DNA from: Parvibaculum sp.
GTDB lineage: Bacteria > Pseudomonadota > Alphaproteobacteria > Parvibaculales > Parvibaculaceae
Direction of reading: 5' to 3'
Assembly (NCBI GenBank): GCA_017642695.1
Contig: JAEPQD010000001.1
Coordinates: 248,001-312,000 of the forward strand
Length of the DNA stretch: 64,000 nt
How positions within the stretch are numbered: the first letter of the stretch is position 1; every line of letters begins with the position of its first letter. Position numbers and translations under genes: made by a program. The notes below the pieces were generated by a model. The model saw only the letters and a list, made by a program, of their open reading frames with translations, had not been told where the DNA came from and did not search any database. Below are positions 28,227 through 37,540 of the stretch, piece by piece.

Positions 28227-28989
28227 GCCCCACTTCCCCCGTCAGCCACTCGGCAAGGTCCCCGTTCAGACGCCGCGCGGCAATCGATGGTACAGATTCA
28301 CCTATATAAGGTTCGGTTTCAACCAATCCCTGCACCCGGATCGTGAAATGCATGCGCCGGTGGGGGATCTCGTACCATTTCTGGCCCTTCATGAGGGTCG
28401 GCGGGTCGCATTTTATGGTTACGAGCCGAATGGGAACCCGGCCCCGGATCGCGATATTGGCGACGCCGCGCTGCAACCTCACCGGCGCGCCGGGCACAGT
28501 CCTTGAACCTTCGGGAAAGACGATGAGATTGTTCCCGGCTTCGAGCGCGGCGACACAATCGGTCACCAGTTTCTCCGCATCGTCGTCGTTGCGGATGTAT
28601 CCCGTGGCCGCGACCACGCCACGCATGAAGGGATTGCGCGCAACGCCCCCCTTCACGATGCATTGTGAACGGTTCATCAACGACATGAGAAGCACGACAT
28701 CGAGCAGCGTCGGATGGTTCGCAACGACGAGAACGCCCTCGTCGTTCGCCAGCGCTTCGGCATTGTGCGTCTCCCATTCGATGACGCCCATGACGATCAT
28801 GAAATTACGGTGCAGCCGGAAGGCGGCATGCACGAGCCGCTGTGCATAGACCGAGCGCTTCGCGCGGTCTCGCACGAAGAGATTGATAAGGGGAAAGACC
28901 GTCAGCGAGAGAACGAGACCGCCGATGCCGAAGGCGGCGAAAGAGAGCCCCGTACCGAACAGGCGCCAGACATAATCAAGACGCTGCAT
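28186..28989 (-). CDS. 1-acyl-sn-glycerol-3-phosphate acyltransferase-like protein
   Basis: A 267-residue PlsC-type acyltransferase with one or two N-terminal membrane segments (about 12-40). The catalytic HxxxxD is in VANHPTLLDVVLL and the acceptor motif FPEGSRT is intact. It overlaps the downstream ACP and the upstream KS-like factor (14 bases). In the cluster it would transfer the polyene acyl chain, or another acyl group, to a lipid. The start at 28989 gives MQRLDYVWRLF; the upstream open frame is a shadow of the neighbour. Confidence 0.85.
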   Translation of the reverse strand: MQRLDYVWRLFGTGLSFAAFGIGGLVLSLTVFPLINLFVRDRAKRSVYAQRLVHAAFRLHRNFMIVMGVIEWETHNAEALANDEGVLVVANHPTLLDVVLLMSLMNRSQCIVKGGVARNPFMRGVVAATGYIRNDDDAEKLVTDCVAALEAGNNLIVFPEGSRTVPGAPVRLQRGVANIAIRGRVPIRLVTIKCDPPTLMKGQKWYEIPHRRMHFTIRVQGLVETEPYIGESVPSIAARRLNGDLAEWLTGEVGHGSARGSYSAAHC

Positions 28990-29743
28990 TGGCGGAACTC
29001 CCCAGCGACCACAAGAATCCCTGCGACCGCCACCGGAGCTCCCCGGGCGGTCCGGGATCACGCAATCTTTCGACAAGCATCCGCGCAAGAAGCTCCGCAT
29101 GCGGTGCATCAAGCGGCGGCGCCTCCGGTAACGCTTCCTCACCGTCGGGGGCGAGAGAAAAGCAGATACCTTCACCCGGTTGCGCCGAGAGGCGGAGTGC
29201 AAGTGCCGTTCCACCGAGATCGCTGTCGGAAAACTGTTCGTAGAGTTCGGGCAGCGGCGTCTCTGCGTAGACGAGAAGGACACCGAGATGGGGCCGCGCA
29301 GCGAGCCGGAGCCAAGCTTCGGCAAGACCCGCGGACAATGTCTGAGCGCCCGCCGCAATCGCCGTATGACCGATCCGCGCCTTGCGGGCAAGATCGAGCA
29401 CGCCCGGTACCGTGTTGTGCACCGACATGGAAAAGCCCGCGGGAGACATGGGCTCGCCCTCGACCAGCGCCGTCAGCAGTTGATGCGCGAGCGAGATGTC
29501 GCCATGCCGCGAGCAGAAAACGATATCGGCATCGCCCTGCGGCGCGACCCCGAGGCCGCAGGCAACGCCCATGCGGCCAAGCAGCCCGAGGCGGCGGCGA
29601 AGCCCGGCGGGAATATCCTTCTCGTCCGCGCAGGCGCCAAGGCGCTCCTCCACGCCGCCGGGTCCGCACAGGATTGCAGCCCATGAGCCTACATGAAAGG
29701 CTTCGGGCACATCCTGCGCAACTGACACGCTCTCGGTCTGCAT
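28976..29743 (-). CDS. KS-like protein, candidate chain-length factor (ApeC type)
   Basis: A 255-residue protein of the short ketoacyl-synthase-like family (PF13723-type). It contains SPAGFSMSVHNTVPGVLDLAR and IGHTAIAAGAQTLSAGLAEAWL, which parallel KS substrate-tunnel regions, but no Cys-His-His triad. This matches the truncated KS partner that pairs with an ApeO-type ketosynthase. It opens the gene run, with GGAGG just upstream of the ATG. The chain-length role is inferred from family and cluster. Confidence 0.72.
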   Translation of the reverse strand: MQTESVSVAQDVPEAFHVGSWAAILCGPGGVEERLGACADEKDIPAGLRRRLGLLGRMGVACGLGVAPQGDADIVFCSRHGDISLAHQLLTALVEGEPMSPAGFSMSVHNTVPGVLDLARKARIGHTAIAAGAQTLSAGLAEAWLRLAARPHLGVLLVYAETPLPELYEQFSDSDLGGTALALRLSAQPGEGICFSLAPDGEEALPEAPPLDAPHAELLARMLVERLRDPGPPGELRWRSQGFLWSLGSSANAAS

Positions 29744-29777
29744 CTTCCTCCGCCCCGGCGCGAGGACGCTTCGCGCT

Positions 29778-30239
29778 CTATTCAGCGAGCTTGACCACTT
29801 CGCCCTTCAGCGCCACGCCGGACATCAGGAAACCCACGTGGCACTCGTAGTGGGCGTCGTCCTTCACTTCATTGCGCCGGAAATAGCTCGTGATGTTGAT
29901 GACCGCATTGCCGCCAAGAGACCGAGCGCGTTCCTGGAATTCAATGAAGTTCGAGAGCGCGACATGCTGACACGTTTCCGCATCTGACTTTGCAAAAGCA
30001 TTCGTCTTCTTGTTGGAGACGAATTCACCATAATTTTCGAGCACCTCCGGATGCGGCGTGTCGCCGAAATAGAAGGAGACTGAGCCATCGAGCTTTTCTT
30101 TCGCGGCCGGCGTTTCAAGAGCCGGTTTGACCGGCATCATCAGAACGTCGTCGGCCGCCCGCACCGGGACACTCCCGATGACCACTATCGCGAGGACGGC
30201 GGAAAGAAAGAATTTTATTGGATTGACGCGCTTGAACAT
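29778..30239 (-). CDS. Small exported protein of unknown function
   Basis: A 153-residue protein with a signal peptide (residues about 1-28, ending VRAAD) and a domain with LGGNAVINITSYFRRNE and ECHVGFLMSGVALKGEVVKL. Such proteins are sometimes labelled excinuclease subunit, which the sequence does not support. The GGNAVINI stretch faintly recalls YbjQ-like proteins. It lies 34 bases upstream of the aryl polyene run on the same strand, so it could share a transcript, though no link in function is visible. Confidence 0.65.
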   Translation of the reverse strand: MFKRVNPIKFFLSAVLAIVVIGSVPVRAADDVLMMPVKPALETPAAKEKLDGSVSFYFGDTPHPEVLENYGEFVSNKKTNAFAKSDAETCQHVALSNFIEFQERARSLGGNAVINITSYFRRNEVKDDAHYECHVGFLMSGVALKGEVVKLAE

Positions 30240-30314
30240 CTTTGAACACCCCCATGCCACTCCGTCACGACGGGGCCAAAGTCCGGTATTGAGCCGAAAC
30301 ATGTCAAGCAATTA

Positions 30315-30404
<90 letters not shown>

Positions 30405-30561
30405 GCAGAGGACGGAACGGACCGTCAAGGCCATCCGTGAGGTCGAAACGGCGCGGAATGTAAACGCCGCGCGGGCCTCGCACAAGACCGGATCGGGACC
30501 GAAAAAAGGAAAGCCGGGCGGGGCTTAGGCGTTGCCCCGCCCGCCTGCTAGACTGCGCCCC

Positions 30562-31329
30562 ATGAGCGAGGCACCGGCAGAGAACGAGGAGAAGGCACGC
30601 CCCCCGAAAGCGCGGGTTGCAGCCGCATGGGCGGTACACGCCTTCACGGCCTCGGGCGTCATCACCGCCCTTCTCGCCATCGCGGCGCTGATCGCGGGCG
30701 ACCTCCGCCTTGCGCTGCTCTGGCTGGGGGCGGCCCTCATCATCGACGGTTTCGACGGGCCCATGGCCCGAAAGGTCCGCGTGACGGAATACGCCCCGCG
30801 CTTCGACGGGGCCGTTCTCGACCATGTGATCGATTATCTGACCTATTCGGTGATCCCGGCGCTGCTGATCTACCGTTTCGGCCTCGTGCCCGACGGCTGG
30901 GGCATTCCTGCCGCCGCCTACATCATGACGACCTCTCTCTATTGCTACGGCAACCGGGAGATGAAGACCCACGACAACTATTTTTCGGGCTTTCCGGCCA
31001 CCTGGAACATGATCGTGCTCTGCTTCTATGTGCTGGGGACCGGACCCTGGGTGAACCTCGCCGTGATCGCAGCGCTGGGCATCCTGACCTTCGTTCCGCT
31101 CAAGTTCATCCATCCCTTCCGGGTGACGACGCTGCGGCCGCTGACCCTCGCTGTGACCGCGCTGTGGGCGCTCGCGACCTTCTGGCTGGTGGTGGCGAGC
31201 GGGCCGGAGACGCCCCCGGCCAAGGCCGCCCCGGCCGCTTTCTGGGCTTTCGTGGCCTCATCGCTCTATTTTCTGGGGCTCTGCGCCTGGCGCTCGGCAA
31301 GGGATCGAAAAACGGCCGGAAGTCCTTGA
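30562..31329 (+). CDS. pcs: Phosphatidylcholine synthase Pcs
   Basis: A 255-residue CDP-alcohol phosphotransferase with about eight membrane segments. The signature is in the Pcs form: DGPMAR (Asp65, Ala69, Arg70), then Gly83, Asp87 and Asp91 in FDGAVLDHVIDYLTY. Pcs condenses CDP-diacylglycerol with choline, a bacterial route found in many alphaproteobacteria. MTTSLYCYGNREMKTHDNYFSGFPATWN is also typical. The ATG at 30562 follows the tRNA by about 155 bases; upstream in-frame starts lack a ribosome site. Confidence 0.92.
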   Translation: MSEAPAENEEKARPPKARVAAAWAVHAFTASGVITALLAIAALIAGDLRLALLWLGAALIIDGFDGPMARKVRVTEYAPRFDGAVLDHVIDYLTYSVIPALLIYRFGLVPDGWGIPAAAYIMTTSLYCYGNREMKTHDNYFSGFPATWNMIVLCFYVLGTGPWVNLAVIAALGILTFVPLKFIHPFRVTTLRPLTLAVTALWALATFWLVVASGPETPPAKAAPAAFWAFVASSLYFLGLCAWRSARDRKTAGSP

Positions 31330-31359
31330 GAAAGCCCTGATTTCTTGCCCTTTCGCGGC

Positions 31360-31387
31360 TTGACAGGGCGACCTCCCCCTGTATATT
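31360..31387 (+). promoter_or_regulatory. Sigma-70 type promoter for rplU
   Basis: A perfect -35 TTGACA (31360-31365) and -10 TATATT (31382-31387) are separated by 16 bases. Transcription should begin near 31394, leaving a leader of about 65 bases before rplU. Confidence 0.8.
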
Positions 31388-31399
31388 GCGCGCCAATTC

Positions 31400-31436
31400 G
31401 GCCCGTGCCGCTCACCGGCGGACGCTGGGCCTTTTT
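31400..31436 (+). promoter_or_regulatory. rplU leader hairpin, candidate L21 attenuator
   Basis: Right after the expected transcription start is GGCCC...GGGCC enclosing an inner GCCG-CTCA-CGGC stem, followed by five T residues. It looks like a Rho-independent terminator placed 22 bases before the rplU start. Known bacterial L21 genes often carry leader structures; autogenous control here is an inference. Confidence 0.65.
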
Positions 31437-31458
31437 CGTTACATGGTGGTATCAAAAA

Positions 31459-31773
31459 ATGTTCGCAGTCATCCGGACCGGCGGCAAGCAATACAGGGTC
31501 GCGAAGGACGATCTGCTCGAGATTGAGCGGGTCGAGGCGAAAGCTGGCGACAAGATCGACCTCGGCGAAGTCCTGATGGTCGGCGGCGAAGGCGGCGAGA
31601 CGAAGCTCGGCGCTCCCCTCGTGGACGGCGCCAAGGTGAAGGCCGAAGTGGTGGAACTCACCCGCGGTCCGAAACTCGAAATCTTCAAGAAGCGCCGCCG
31701 CCAGAATTACCGTCGCCGGAACGGCCATCGCCAGGATCTGATGCTCGTCAAGATCCTCGACATCGCCGGCTAA
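31459..31773 (+). CDS. rplU: 50S ribosomal protein L21
   Basis: A 104-residue L21: MFAVIRTGGKQYRVAKDD at the start, RGPKLEIFKKRRRQNYRRRNGHRQ and VKILDIAG at the end, all canonical. It binds 23S rRNA in the large subunit. It forms an operon with rpmA 21 bases downstream. A strong promoter and a terminator-like leader hairpin precede it. Confidence 0.98.
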   Translation: MFAVIRTGGKQYRVAKDDLLEIERVEAKAGDKIDLGEVLMVGGEGGETKLGAPLVDGAKVKAEVVELTRGPKLEIFKKRRRQNYRRRNGHRQDLMLVKILDIAG

Positions 31774-31794
31774 GCGGCACGCAGGAGTAGAAAC

Positions 31795-32070
31795 ATGGCT
31801 CACAAGAAGGCAGGCGGTTCCTCCCGCAACGGTCGCGACAGCGCCGGCCGGCGTCTCGGCGTGAAGAAGTTCGGTGGCGAGGCCGTCATTCCGGGCAACA
31901 TCATCATCCGCCAGCGCGGTACGCAGTGGCACCCCGGCCGCAACGTCGGCATGGGCAAGGATCACACGATCTTCGCGAAGTCGGAAGGTGTGGTGGAATT
32001 CCGCATCCGCAAGAACGGCCGCGCCTTCGTTTCGGTCGTCACAGCCGACATGCCGGAAGCGGCGGACTGA
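31795..32070 (+). CDS. rpmA: 50S ribosomal protein L27
   Basis: A 91-residue L27: [42 protein letters not shown] and [11 protein letters not shown] are canonical. Its N-terminus reaches the peptidyl-transferase centre. GGAG lies ahead of the ATG. It ends the rplU operon, with a terminator about 50 bases later. Confidence 0.98.
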   Translation: MAHKKAGGSSRNGRDSAGRRLGVKKFGGEAVIPGNIIIRQRGTQWHPGRNVGMGKDHTIFAKSEGVVEFRIRKNGRAFVSVVTADMPEAAD

Positions 32071-32118
32071 CACGCGAGGTGACGCTGCCTCGCAAGGGTG
32101 GCGACCATCGGGATTTGA

Positions 32119-32146
32119 GGGAGATGGACCGCCATCTCCCTTTTTT
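32119..32146 (+). terminator. Rho-independent terminator after rpmA
   Basis: A nine-base stem GGGAGATGG/CCATCTCCC with an ACCG loop and six T residues, between rpmA and the GNAT gene. obgE and the following genes would need another promoter or readthrough. Confidence 0.88.
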
Positions 32147-32181
32147 CATGCCCTCATGCGAAGACGTGACGGGAAGACCCG

Positions 32182-32706
32182 ATGCAGGAAGAACTGAAAA
32201 CCGAGAGATTGTCCTTGAGACCGCTGTGCCGGGACGACGCCGAACGGCTGGCCGACCTTGCCAACAACTGGAACGTAGCGCGGATGCTGTCGCGCATGCC
32301 CTACCCCTATTCGCTCGACATGGCGCATGATTGGATCTGCAAGCAGGAGGCTATGCGCGCCGAGGGAGAAGAGTTTGTCTATGCAATCGCGAATGGCGAC
32401 GGCTTCATCGGCACCTGCGGTGTGCAGGCCCATGCCGACGGCACACACGAGATCGGTTACTGGATCGGTGAGCCCTACTGGAACCGGGGTTATGCAAGCG
32501 AGGCTGCCCGCGCCGCGCTTGCCGAGGCGGTCGCCCGCTTCGGCACCGAAACGCTCATCTCCGGACACTTCTGGGAAAACCACGCCTCCGGCCGCGTGCT
32601 GACAAAACTCGGCTTCCGCTATACTGGCGAAGACCAACGCTGGTGCCTTGCGCGTCAGGAAAAAGTGCGCTGCCTCACCATGCGGCTGGCGCGGATGGAA
32701 GCGTGA
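32182..32706 (+). CDS. GNAT N-acetyltransferase (RimJ/RimL-like)
   Basis: A 174-residue GCN5-related acetyltransferase. [17 protein letters not shown] opens the fold, [23 protein letters not shown] holds the acetyl-CoA binding loop (Q/RxxGxG/A type), and [18 protein letters not shown] is the final motif. Proteins like this modify ribosomal-protein N-termini or small molecules. Between rpmA and obgE this gene is often seen in alphaproteobacteria. Stop precedes the obgE start by one base. Confidence 0.88.
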   Translation: MQEELKTERLSLRPLCRDDAERLADLANNWNVARMLSRMPYPYSLDMAHDWICKQEAMRAEGEEFVYAIANGDGFIGTCGVQAHADGTHEIGYWIGEPYWNRGYASEAARAALAEAVARFGTETLISGHFWENHASGRVLTKLGFRYTGEDQRWCLARQEKVRCLTMRLARMEA

Positions 32707-32707
32707 C

Positions 32708-33748
32708 ATGAAGTTCCTCGACCAGGCGAAAATTCACATCCGATCGGGAAACGGCGGCGCGGGCGCCGTGAGCTTCCGCCGCGAGAAATTCATCGAGTTC
32801 GGCGGACCGGACGGCGGCGACGGCGGCCGCGGCGGCAGCGTCATCGCCGAATGCGTCGAGGGACTGAACACACTGATCGATTACCGCTTCCAGCAGCACT
32901 TCAAGGCGAAGACCGGCATGCACGGCATGGGAAAGAACCGCGCCGGGGCGAACGGCGCCGACGTGGTGCTGAAGGTTCCGGTCGGCACGCAGATCTACGA
33001 GGAAGACGAGGAAACGCTGATTGCCGACATGACGACCGTCGGCGAGCGCGTGCTGTTGGCGAAGGGCGGAAACGGCGGCTTCGGCAATGCCTATTTCAAG
33101 AGCTCGACCAATCAGGCGCCGCGCCGCGCGAACCCCGGCCAGGAAGGTGAGGAAAGGACGATTGTACTACGCTTGAAACTGATCGCCGATGCCGGGCTCG
33201 TCGGTCTTCCCAATGCCGGCAAGTCGACTTTCCTTGCCGCCGTGAGCGCCGCGAAGCCGAAGATCGCAGATTACCCCTTCACGACGCTCGCCCCCGGACT
33301 CGGCGTCGTCACCGTCGACACGCGGACATTCGTCTTAGCCGACATTCCGGGCCTGATCGAAGGCGCGCATGAAGGCGCGGGGCTCGGCGACCGCTTCCTC
33401 GGCCATGTCGAACGCTGCAACATTCTGATCCACCTCGTCGATGGCACGGCGGACGATGTGGCGGATGCCTATCGCATCGTGCGCGGTGAACTCGAAGCCT
33501 ATGGCGGCGATCTCGACCGGAAACCCGAAATCCTCTGCCTGAACAAGACGGACGCCCTGACCGAAGAAGAGCGCGAGGAAAAACTCGAGATTCTTCGCGA
33601 TGAGAGCGGCGGCAGCGTTCGCGCGATTTCCGGCGTCTCGGGCGAAGGTGTGAAGGAAGTGCTGCGCCTTGTGGCCGACACCATCGCCGCACGGCGGGAA
33701 GAAGAGAAGGCCGAATCGACCGAAGAGGAAGAAGGCTGGCGCCCATGA
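32708..33748 (+). CDS. obgE: GTPase ObgE/CgtA
   Basis: A 346-residue Obg GTPase. The Gly-rich N-terminal fold is [23 protein letters not shown] through residue about 158. The G domain has [11 protein letters not shown] (P-loop), [16 protein letters not shown] (switch II) and NKTD. Obg binds the large ribosomal subunit and is essential in most bacteria. Its stop overlaps proB (ATGA). The C-terminal tail is short and acidic. Confidence 0.97.
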   Translation: MKFLDQAKIHIRSGNGGAGAVSFRREKFIEFGGPDGGDGGRGGSVIAECVEGLNTLIDYRFQQHFKAKTGMHGMGKNRAGANGADVVLKVPVGTQIYEEDEETLIADMTTVGERVLLAKGGNGGFGNAYFKSSTNQAPRRANPGQEGEERTIVLRLKLIADAGLVGLPNAGKSTFLAAVSAAKPKIADYPFTTLAPGLGVVTVDTRTFVLADIPGLIEGAHEGAGLGDRFLGHVERCNILIHLVDGTADDVADAYRIVRGELEAYGGDLDRKPEILCLNKTDALTEEEREEKLEILRDESGGSVRAISGVSGEGVKEVLRLVADTIAARREEEKAESTEEEEGWRP

Positions 33749-34863
33749 GCACACATCTCGAAAGCGCCCAGCGCGTGGTGGTGAAGATCGGCTCGGCGCT
33801 GCTGACGGACGACGAGACAGGCAAACTCAACCGCACATGGCTACAGGCGCTGGTGGAAGACGTGGCCCGCATGCGCGCGCGCGGACAGGAAATGATGATC
33901 GTCTCCTCAGGCGCCATTTCACTTGGCCGCCGTGCCCTGAAACTCGCACCCGGCAAACTGAAGCTGGAAGAAAGCCAGGCCGCCGCCGCCGTCGGCCAGA
34001 TCGGCCTCGCCCATGCCTTCCAGGAAATTCTCTCGGCCTACGGATTTTCCTGCGCGCAGATTCTGCTGACGCTTGAAGACACAGAAGAGCGCCGCCGCTA
34101 CCTCAATGCGCGCTCGACCATCAATACGTTGCTGAAGCTCGGCGCCGTTCCCGTCATCAACGAGAACGACACGGTGGCGACGACCGAAATCCGCTACGGC
34201 GACAATGACCGTCTCGCAGCGCGCGTCGCGAGCATGGTCTCAGCCGACTGCCTCGTACTGCTCTCGGACGTCGACGGGCTCTATACCGCGCCACCACACC
34301 TGCCGGGCGCGAAGCACCTCCCCGAAGTCGCCGAGATCACGCCCGAGATCGAGGCGATGGCGGGCGATGCCGCAAGCATCTATTCGCGCGGCGGCATGAA
34401 GACGAAGATCGCGGCGGCACGCATCGCAACCGAAGGCGGCGCCCGCATGGCGATCGCGAACGGCCGCCCGCTGCATCCGTTGAAGGCGGTGGAGGAAGGC
34501 GCGCGCTGCACCTGGTTTGCCGCGCATTCAACGCCTTTTGCTTCGCGCAAACGCTGGATCTCGGGCTCGCTGAAGAGCCTCGGCACCATCACCATCGACG
34601 CGGGCGCCGTGAAGGCGCTGATGGGCGGGCGAAGCCTGCTACCGGCCGGCGTCATCGCCGTCGAGGGAGACTTCGGGCGGGGCGATGCCGTAACGGTCCG
34701 CAACGCGGAAGGCAACGAAATCGCGCGTGGCCTCAGCGCCTATGCAAGCGAGGATGCCCGCATCATCAAGGGGCATTCGAGCCACGAAATCGAGGAATTG
34801 CTCGGCTATTCGGGCCGCGCGGAAATGATCCACCGCGACGATCTCGTGCTGAAAAAGCCGTGA
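33745..34863 (+). CDS. proB: Glutamate 5-kinase
   Basis: A 372-residue ProB, first enzyme of proline synthesis. The kinase domain ([51 protein letters not shown]) is followed by a C-terminal PUA domain (about 280-370). The last step partner proA follows after 105 bases. ATG overlaps obgE's stop, so translation is probably coupled. Confidence 0.97.
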   Translation: MSTHLESAQRVVVKIGSALLTDDETGKLNRTWLQALVEDVARMRARGQEMMIVSSGAISLGRRALKLAPGKLKLEESQAAAAVGQIGLAHAFQEILSAYGFSCAQILLTLEDTEERRRYLNARSTINTLLKLGAVPVINENDTVATTEIRYGDNDRLAARVASMVSADCLVLLSDVDGLYTAPPHLPGAKHLPEVAEITPEIEAMAGDAASIYSRGGMKTKIAAARIATEGGARMAIANGRPLHPLKAVEEGARCTWFAAHSTPFASRKRWISGSLKSLGTITIDAGAVKALMGGRSLLPAGVIAVEGDFGRGDAVTVRNAEGNEIARGLSAYASEDARIIKGHSSHEIEELLGYSGRAEMIHRDDLVLKKP

Positions 34864-34968
34864 AATCGAGGGAAGGCGACCCCAGATAGGGAGAACCGGC
34901 GCCATTGAACCCGGACCGGCTGCCTGAAATACTCAGGCCAGCCTATCGACAGAGAGACAGGTGAGCCC

Positions 34969-36258
34969 GTGAGCATCGTGAAACTGAACGCCGGACGCGA
35001 GGACGTACCCGCGCTGATGGCCGAGATCGGCGCGAAGGCCCGCAAGGCCGCGACTGCGCTCGCCCAGGCCTCCACGAAGCAGAAGGACGCAGCGCTTCTC
35101 GCCGCCGCCATGTGTGTACGCGCCAATGTCGACGATATTCTGGCCGCCAATGCCGACGACGTGGCGGGCGCGGTGAAGAACGGCCTGGCGCCGTCCATGA
35201 TCGACCGGCTGACGCTCGACACGAAGCGTGTGGAAGCGATCGCGAAGGCGCTCGAAGAGATTGCCGCGCTGACCGATCCCGTCGGCTCCCTCATCACCGA
35301 ATGGGATCGTCCGAACGGACTTCACATCGAGCGCGTGCGTGTGCCGCTCGGCGTGATCGGCATCATCTATGAGAGCCGTCCCAACGTGACGGCGGATGCG
35401 GGTGCGCTCTGCCTCAAGGCGGGGAACGCTGCGGTGCTGCGAGGCGGTTCGGAAGCATCCCGCTCCAACAAGGCGATCCACGATTCGCTCGTCGAAGGCA
35501 TTCTCGCCTCGAACCTGCCCGAGGCCTCGATCCAGCTCGTACCCACGACGGATCGCGGCGCGGTCGGCGAGATGCTGAAGGGCCTCAGCGGTAATCTCGA
35601 CGTGATCGTACCGCGCGGCGGCAAGAGCCTCGTTGCGCGCGTACAGGAAGAGGCACGCGTGCCCGTCTTCGCGCATCTCGAAGGCGTCTGCCACGTCTAT
35701 GTCGACGGAGAGGCGGATCTCGACATGGCGCGCAACATCGTGCTGAACGCGAAGCTCAGGCGCACCGGCATCTGCGGCGCGGCGGAAACGCTGCTGGTCG
35801 ATGAGGCCTGCGCGGCGACGCATCTTCAGCCGCTCGTCGCGGCGCTGATCGCGGAAGGCTGCGAAGTGCGCGGCGACGAAGCTGTGCAGAAGACCGATCC
35901 GAAGGTGAAGCCCGCCACGGAAGAAGACTGGTACACCGAGTACCTCGACGCGATCATCGCGGTGCGCGTGGTGAAGGGCGTTTCCGGTGCGATAGGGCAT
36001 ATCGCCCAATATGGCTCGAACCACACCGACTGCATCGTGACCGCGAACCAGAAGACGGCGGACCGTTTCTTTGCGGAAGTGGACAGCGCAATCCTGCTCC
36101 ACAACGCCTCGACGCAATTCGCCGATGGCGGCGAGTTCGGCATGGGCGCGGAAATCGGCATCGCGACCGGCAAGTTCCATGCACGGGGGCCTGTCGGTGT
36201 CGAACAGCTGACCAGCTTCAAATACCTGGTGCGCGGCAGCGGCCAGGTGCGCCCGTAA
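34969..36258 (+). CDS. proA: Gamma-glutamyl phosphate reductase
   Basis: A 429-residue ProA, an aldehyde-dehydrogenase-fold enzyme that makes glutamate-5-semialdehyde with [22 protein letters not shown] and [15 protein letters not shown] (with the catalytic Cys) and [16 protein letters not shown] are canonical. Starts at GTG, as suggested by the [13 protein letters not shown]-terminus. nadD follows after seven bases. Confidence 0.97.
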   Translation: MSIVKLNAGREDVPALMAEIGAKARKAATALAQASTKQKDAALLAAAMCVRANVDDILAANADDVAGAVKNGLAPSMIDRLTLDTKRVEAIAKALEEIAALTDPVGSLITEWDRPNGLHIERVRVPLGVIGIIYESRPNVTADAGALCLKAGNAAVLRGGSEASRSNKAIHDSLVEGILASNLPEASIQLVPTTDRGAVGEMLKGLSGNLDVIVPRGGKSLVARVQEEARVPVFAHLEGVCHVYVDGEADLDMARNIVLNAKLRRTGICGAAETLLVDEACAATHLQPLVAALIAEGCEVRGDEAVQKTDPKVKPATEEDWYTEYLDAIIAVRVVKGVSGAIGHIAQYGSNHTDCIVTANQKTADRFFAEVDSAILLHNASTQFADGGEFGMGAEIGIATGKFHARGPVGVEQLTSFKYLVRGSGQVRP

Positions 36259-36265
36259 GCAGCAG

Positions 36266-36904
36266 ATGCCGCGGCACGAACTCCTGACGCCGGGACTGAA
36301 GGTCGGGCTTCTCGGCGGTTCCTTCAATCCCGCTCATGAAGGCCATCTCCACATCACGAAGATGTGCCTCAAGGCGCTCGGTCTCGACCGCGTGTGGTGG
36401 CTCGTCTCACCTGGCAATCCGCTGAAACCGGCAAAGGGCATGGCGCCCTTTGCGGAGCGCTTCGCTTCGGCGCGCGTCATGGCGCGCGATCCACGCATTG
36501 TCGTCAGCGATATCGAGGCGCGCCTCGGCACTCGCTACACAGCAGACACGCTCGCCGCACTCACAAACCGCCTCCCCGAAACCCGCTTCGTCTGGCTGAT
36601 GGGTGCCGACAATATGCTGCAGTTCCCGAAATGGCGGAACTGGCGGGAAATCGCGGAAACGGTGCCGATCGCCATCTACCCCCGCCCCGGCTATACACTG
36701 AAGGCTCGGCTCTCTCCCGCCGCTACCGCGTTGCGCGAGGCAACGCTTGACGCCAGCGACGCGACCCTCCTGCCCCATCTCGCGGCACCCGCCCTGGTAT
36801 TTCTTGCGGGTCCAGAAAGTGCGCATTCCGCGACGGAAATCCGGGCGCGAGTAAACACCGGCCTGAGCGCTTCTGTCACGCAAGCGTCTGAATCCGGTCA
36901 TTGA
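36266..36904 (+). CDS. nadD: Nicotinate-nucleotide adenylyltransferase
   Basis: A 212-residue NadD, which makes deamido-NAD from nicotinate mononucleotide and ATP. GLLGGSFNPAHEGHLHI has the nucleotidyltransferase HxGH motif, and the C-terminus has the partner ISSTxIR-type site as SATEIRARV. It follows proA directly; rsfS is next, as in many alphaproteobacteria. Confidence 0.95.
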   Translation: MPRHELLTPGLKVGLLGGSFNPAHEGHLHITKMCLKALGLDRVWWLVSPGNPLKPAKGMAPFAERFASARVMARDPRIVVSDIEARLGTRYTADTLAALTNRLPETRFVWLMGADNMLQFPKWRNWREIAETVPIAIYPRPGYTLKARLSPAATALREATLDASDATLLPHLAAPALVFLAGPESAHSATEIRARVNTGLSASVTQASESGH

Positions 36905-36934
36905 ACTGATGCCTTCTCGGTCTTATTCTTTCCG

Positions 36935-37459
36935 TTGTGGCAGGCGATCTATGGGCCCCCACAGGTAGATGTGCAGTACGCGAAACCAAGGAGCGTGTTC
37001 CTGAGCAGACAATCACAGGACCTCAAGGTCCAACAGAAGCCCGGCCGGGCGAAGTCCGCCGGAGCAGTCAAGGAGGCCGCAGCATCCCGAAAAGGGCAGA
37101 CGGCCGGTACCAGCGAGTCTTCGAAGATGCTCGCTCTCGTGCTCGAGAGCCTGGAAGAAGACAAGGCTGAAGATGTGGTTTCCATCGATCTGACCGGAAA
37201 GACCCCCATCGCCGACCATATGGTCGTCGCGAGCGGACGGTCGCAGCGCCATGTCGGCGCCGTGGCCGATCATCTCGTGCGTCGCATGAAGGAAGCGGGG
37301 TTCGGCACGTCGCAGGTCGAAGGAATGAAACAGGGCGACTGGGTGCTCATCGACGGCGGCGACGTGGTGATCCATGTATTCCGCCCCGAAGTGCGCGAGT
37401 TCTACAGGCTGGAGAAGATGTGGTCTGCCGATATACCGGCCGACCAGCTGGCTGTCTGA
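36935..37459 (+). CDS. rsfS: Ribosome silencing factor RsfS
   Basis: The conserved core (SLEEDKAEDVVSIDLTGKTPIADHMVVASG..., MKQGDWVLIDGGDVVIHVFRPEVREFYRLEKMW) lies in the last about 110 residues; this protein binds L14 and prevents subunit joining under starvation. The first about 60 residues are Lys/Ala/Ser rich and not part of the fold. The frame opens at TTG 36935, with other candidates at GTG 36971 and GTG 36995; the true start is uncertain. It sits between nadD and rlmH as usual. Confidence 0.88.
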   Translation: MWQAIYGPPQVDVQYAKPRSVFLSRQSQDLKVQQKPGRAKSAGAVKEAAASRKGQTAGTSESSKMLALVLESLEEDKAEDVVSIDLTGKTPIADHMVVASGRSQRHVGAVADHLVRRMKEAGFGTSQVEGMKQGDWVLIDGGDVVIHVFRPEVREFYRLEKMWSADIPADQLAV

Positions 37460-37540
37460 GGCTATAGCTCCCTCAGGCGAAGCCCGCGGCTTCTCCCCGT
37501 CTCCGCTGAAGGATGGCCGGCCTGGCCGGACGGGGGATAT

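Larger units (their letters stand above)
13632..29743 (-). other. Aryl polyene-type biosynthetic gene cluster (17 genes)
   Basis: Seventeen minus-strand genes, almost all joined by 1-41 base overlaps and with no gap above 18 bases, encode the full type II PKS/fatty-acid-synthase-like set known from aryl polyene (Ape) and xanthomonadin clusters. They are KS, KR, DH, KS, DUF3261 lipoprotein, FAD enzyme, MMPL exporter, LolA-like carrier, thioesterase, ammonia-lyase, GT2-acyltransferase, adenylation-dehydratase, COG4648 protein, two ACPs, acyltransferase and KS-like factor. No phosphopantetheinyl transferase, malonyl transferase or methyltransferase is inside the run, so housekeeping enzymes would be needed. 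The chemistry of the product is inferred from gene content. Confidence 0.88.

Noticed and set aside
29778-30239. Excinuclease ABC subunit A-like name used for such proteins
   Set aside because: 153 residues with a signal peptide and no Walker or zinc motifs of UvrA.
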